Below are positions 62,018 to 64,000 of a DNA stretch of 64,000 nt, piece after piece. The notes below the pieces were generated by a model. The model did not search any database. It saw only the letters and a list, made by a program, of their open reading frames with translations, and had not been told where the DNA came from. The DNA is taken from NCBI GenBank assembly GCA_947383215.1, contig CANDCP010000007.1, positions 29,947 to 93,946 on the forward strand, read 5' to 3'. Numbering within the stretch: position 1 is the stretch's first letter; every line of letters starts with the position of its first letter. Origin of the DNA: an uncultured Roseburia sp. Its GTDB lineage: Bacteria > Bacillota > Clostridia > Lachnospirales > Lachnospiraceae. A program made the position numbers and the translations under genes.

Positions 62018-63691
62018 TTACAGCCGCCCTCTTATGTGAAATTTCTTCCCTAATTTTGCACTTTTTATTCTCTGATAAATTCTCTCGCTGTTTTTATCGT
62101 CGCGAAGCGGCAAGAGATAAGCGCGGCGCTCCTTATAGCATTTTTCCTCTTTAAAATTGTTTTTCATGTATGTTTCAAGCTCTAAAAGCAGCTCGTCTTC
62201 CCGGTACACAAGCGGTCCGAAGGCCTCCTTCCGAAGATCCATATAGCTGCCCTGCCGCTCTTCGTAAGTATCCAGATCGAACGGATAGAACACGACGGGC
62301 TTTTCCTGATAGTAGACGTCCCACGCCACAGAGGAATAATCCGTAACCAGCAGATTGCACGACATCAAAAGCTTATTGAGCGGCTCGCTGCCAAACGGAA
62401 TCAGACGAACCCTTGATTTTCTACCTGAACTTTTCCCGTTTTCCTCCCCAAACAATCCGATATAGTCGCGGAACTTCGGGTGAATATAGAAGTTCAAAGT
62501 CGCGTCATATTGCTCCAGAAGCGCAAAAAGCTTCGGATTCGTCAGCAATGATTTGTAATTTTTGTAATATTCGCTCTCCAAAAACGTCTCGTCCGACACA
62601 TATTCCAGCCAGCTTCGCCAGGTCGGCATCAAAAGGATTTCCTTATGGGACAGTGAAGACGTATCGCGCAGCGCATCCCAGCGCGGCAGGCCGGTAACGA
62701 TAATCTCGTCCCGCCCGTATTCAAAGTAATCGTGAATGATATCCCGCTCATATTCCGAAGATACCACAAACAATGCCATGCGGTTTCCGCCCGACTTATG
62801 AAACGTGCGGTGGCACTGTTTAAATCCCATCACGCCGTGCTGTAAGAATATCATGTGCTTTCTGGCCTGATACAATACTTTGTAAATACTGTTCGGCGAG
62901 TCCCAGATATAAAAGTGGCGGATCGCATCCGTAGAAATCAGGTACTGCGCGGCGCACAGATAAATCATATAGCGAAAGCTCATAAACGATATGACATTCC
63001 CGTCATACGGCCGCACGGCTTCATAATCCGGCGCCGTCTTGTCAATCACATAGAAAATACGCTTTTTCTCCTCCTGCGGCAGATTTTCCATGCAATAACG
63101 AAAAAAGTAATAACCGTTGTCCTGCGCCATGGCGGAAAACTTTTCACAGATAAGCCAGAGTTTTTTCTTATCCCAAAACGGTTTTCCGATCCCGTAAATC
63201 AAAAGCGCAAGATATTCCTTAAAAAGAAAACGATAGCTGTCGTAACGCCCGTCGTAATCGCGGTACTGTATCGTAAACTGTCTGGCTCCGTTGACAAACG
63301 GATAGATGATATGGCCGTCCCCCGTCTTCGTCCACCGCGGAAACAAAATCAGCGCCAGCTTTAATTTCGCGCTAAGGCCTCCGAGAACCGCCTCCTGCCT
63401 CTCCCCGTACGTTACTTTCTCTGCGACCACATCCCAGAAACCCACCGCCATCTTTTGCATATTTACATCCAGCAGCGCGTCGTAACGAATCCGGTTTCCC
63501 ACTTCCCGTTTTTTGAGCGCAAACGGAAAATACTGCGCGTCCATCGCGCCCCTCTGCTTTAAATAGAGCGCGTCGATGATCCCAAGCTCTTTGTCCAATT
63601 CAAATCGTATTTTTATTTTTCCTTTTCTAAGCAAAAAGCGCTTTGTTCTCACCTTCACTTCCGGCGGCGCCTGCATCACATCTTTTTTCAT
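62018..63691 (-). CDS. CDP-glycerol glycerophosphotransferase (TagF/TagB family)
   Basis: The 557-residue product lacks a GT2 domain. An N-terminal beta region (about 15-150) is followed by the glycerophosphotransferase domain: FLQHGVMGFKQCH, VTGLPRWDAL, LMPTWRSWL, TDYSSVAWDVYYQEKP and a C-terminal REDELL segment. The start at 63691 follows AGGAA by eight bases and 17 bases after the stop of the preceding gene, and the longer frame from 63721 overlaps that gene. It may prime or extend the teichoic chain made with the two TagF fusions. Whether it acts as primase or polymerase is unclear. Confidence 0.92.
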   Translation of the reverse strand: MKKDVMQAPPEVKVRTKRFLLRKGKIKIRFELDKELGIIDALYLKQRGAMDAQYFPFALKKREVGNRIRYDALLDVNMQKMAVGFWDVVAEKVTYGERQEAVLGGLSAKLKLALILFPRWTKTGDGHIIYPFVNGARQFTIQYRDYDGRYDSYRFLFKEYLALLIYGIGKPFWDKKKLWLICEKFSAMAQDNGYYFFRYCMENLPQEEKKRIFYVIDKTAPDYEAVRPYDGNVISFMSFRYMIYLCAAQYLISTDAIRHFYIWDSPNSIYKVLYQARKHMIFLQHGVMGFKQCHRTFHKSGGNRMALFVVSSEYERDIIHDYFEYGRDEIIVTGLPRWDALRDTSSLSHKEILLMPTWRSWLEYVSDETFLESEYYKNYKSLLTNPKLFALLEQYDATLNFYIHPKFRDYIGLFGEENGKSSGRKSRVRLIPFGSEPLNKLLMSCNLLVTDYSSVAWDVYYQEKPVVFYPFDLDTYEERQGSYMDLRKEAFGPLVYREDELLLELETYMKNNFKEEKCYKERRAYLLPLRDDKNSERIYQRIKSAKLGKKFHIRGRL

Positions 63692-63708
63692 ATTTTCCTC
63701 ACTCCACG

Positions 63709-64000
63709 CTACATCCGGCAAATTGCTTCATAGTTGCGCTCGCAATTCTTCGCGTCCCACAAATCAAAATACTCTCCGTGGCGTTTCAGATATTTTTCTT
63801 CGTTGTGAAAACCGTTCTTGTAGGCCTCAGTCAAGACGGCAGCAACCTGCTCTGCCGTCTCACAGACGGGGCCGAACCCGTCGCGCTTAAAGTCGAAGTA
63901 GCCCGCGCCGTGATGACTGTTTCGAAACTTTTCGTTGTCAAACTGATAATACAGCAGCGGTTTCTTCATATACGCAAAATCCATGGCCACGCTGGAATAA
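63709..64000 (-). CDS. C-terminal part of another TagF-type glycerophosphotransferase (5' end beyond window)
   Basis: The frame is open to the window edge. The visible part reads YSSVAMDFAYMKKPLLYY and YFDFKRDGFGPV, matching the end of the glycerophosphotransferase domain in its two neighbours, and ends with KRHGEYFDLWDAKNC. It is thus the fourth TagF-type gene of the cluster. The N-terminal architecture is not visible. Confidence 0.88.
   Translation of the reverse strand, partial: YSSVAMDFAYMKKPLLYYQFDNEKFRNSHHGAGYFDFKRDGFGPVCETAEQVAAVLTEAYKNGFHNEEKYLKRHGEYFDLWDAKNCERNYEAICRM

Noticed and set aside
1-64000. tRNA, rRNA, insertion sequences, phage attachment sites, replication origins
   Set aside because: None could be recognised by reading both strands, although short or degenerate elements could be missed without a search.

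Overview
The window looks like a surface-polymer island from an anaerobic, low-to-mid GC Gram-positive bacterium, most likely a Lachnospiraceae-type Clostridium. This is inferred from the strong AGGAGG-type ribosome sites, sigma-A style promoters, teichoic-acid polymerases, LytR-CpsA-Psr protein, Dlt-like enzymes, and a secreted amidase with fibronectin-III repeats in a typical clostridial arrangement. No ribosomal RNA, tRNA, CRISPR array, insertion sequence or phage gene was seen. All genes but one (19492-20718) read leftward on the minus strand. Several genes have better starts than their longest open frame, and these were chosen from ribosome-site spacing.

Region 1 (1-7.3 kb) is cell-wall housekeeping: a large secreted amidase/glucosaminidase cut by the left edge, a carbamate kinase, an HtrA protease and an LCP ligase with its own near-consensus promoter. 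Region 2 (7.3-19.3 kb) is a glycan assembly operon: a polyprenyl-phosphate sugar transferase, a DUF1972 rhamnosyltransferase-like enzyme, four GT2 proteins (two of them tandem double-domain enzymes), a zinc-ribbon microprotein, a membrane/metallo-beta-lactamase-fold fusion and a DUF6077-like membrane protein. It starts at a promoter at 19330-19358 that diverges from the UDP-sugar pyrophosphorylase gene.

Region 3 (20.7-35.4 kb) is the most unusual part. One operon (promoter 35390-35418, terminator 20752-20778) carries two adenylate-forming ligases, two carrier proteins, two MBOAT acyltransferases, three membrane-anchored SGNH/DltD-like proteins, a secreted SGNH protein, a type II thioesterase and a stand-alone formyltransferase whose gene overlaps a carrier-protein gene. 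Its parts match two Dlt-type surface acylation systems. The formyltransferase suggests that one of them may install an N-formyl-aminoacyl group; this is a hypothesis.

Region 4 (35.4-64 kb) is a teichoic-acid-like cluster: four TagF-type glycerophosphotransferases (one cut by the right edge), a degenerate GT2 relative, a beta-helix surface protein, a ThiF/E1-like adenylyltransferase, a two-component system preceded by an MNT/short-HEPN pair, several GT-C type membrane proteins (including a recent tandem duplicate), and an Arn/Gtr-like set (sugar aminotransferase, N-acyltransferase, polyprenyl-phosphate GT2, SMR-type flippase pair, GtrA) suited to decorating the polymer outside the membrane with an amino sugar. 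No polymer ABC exporter, TagO or nucleotide-rhamnose genes were found here, so the full pathway must extend beyond the window.
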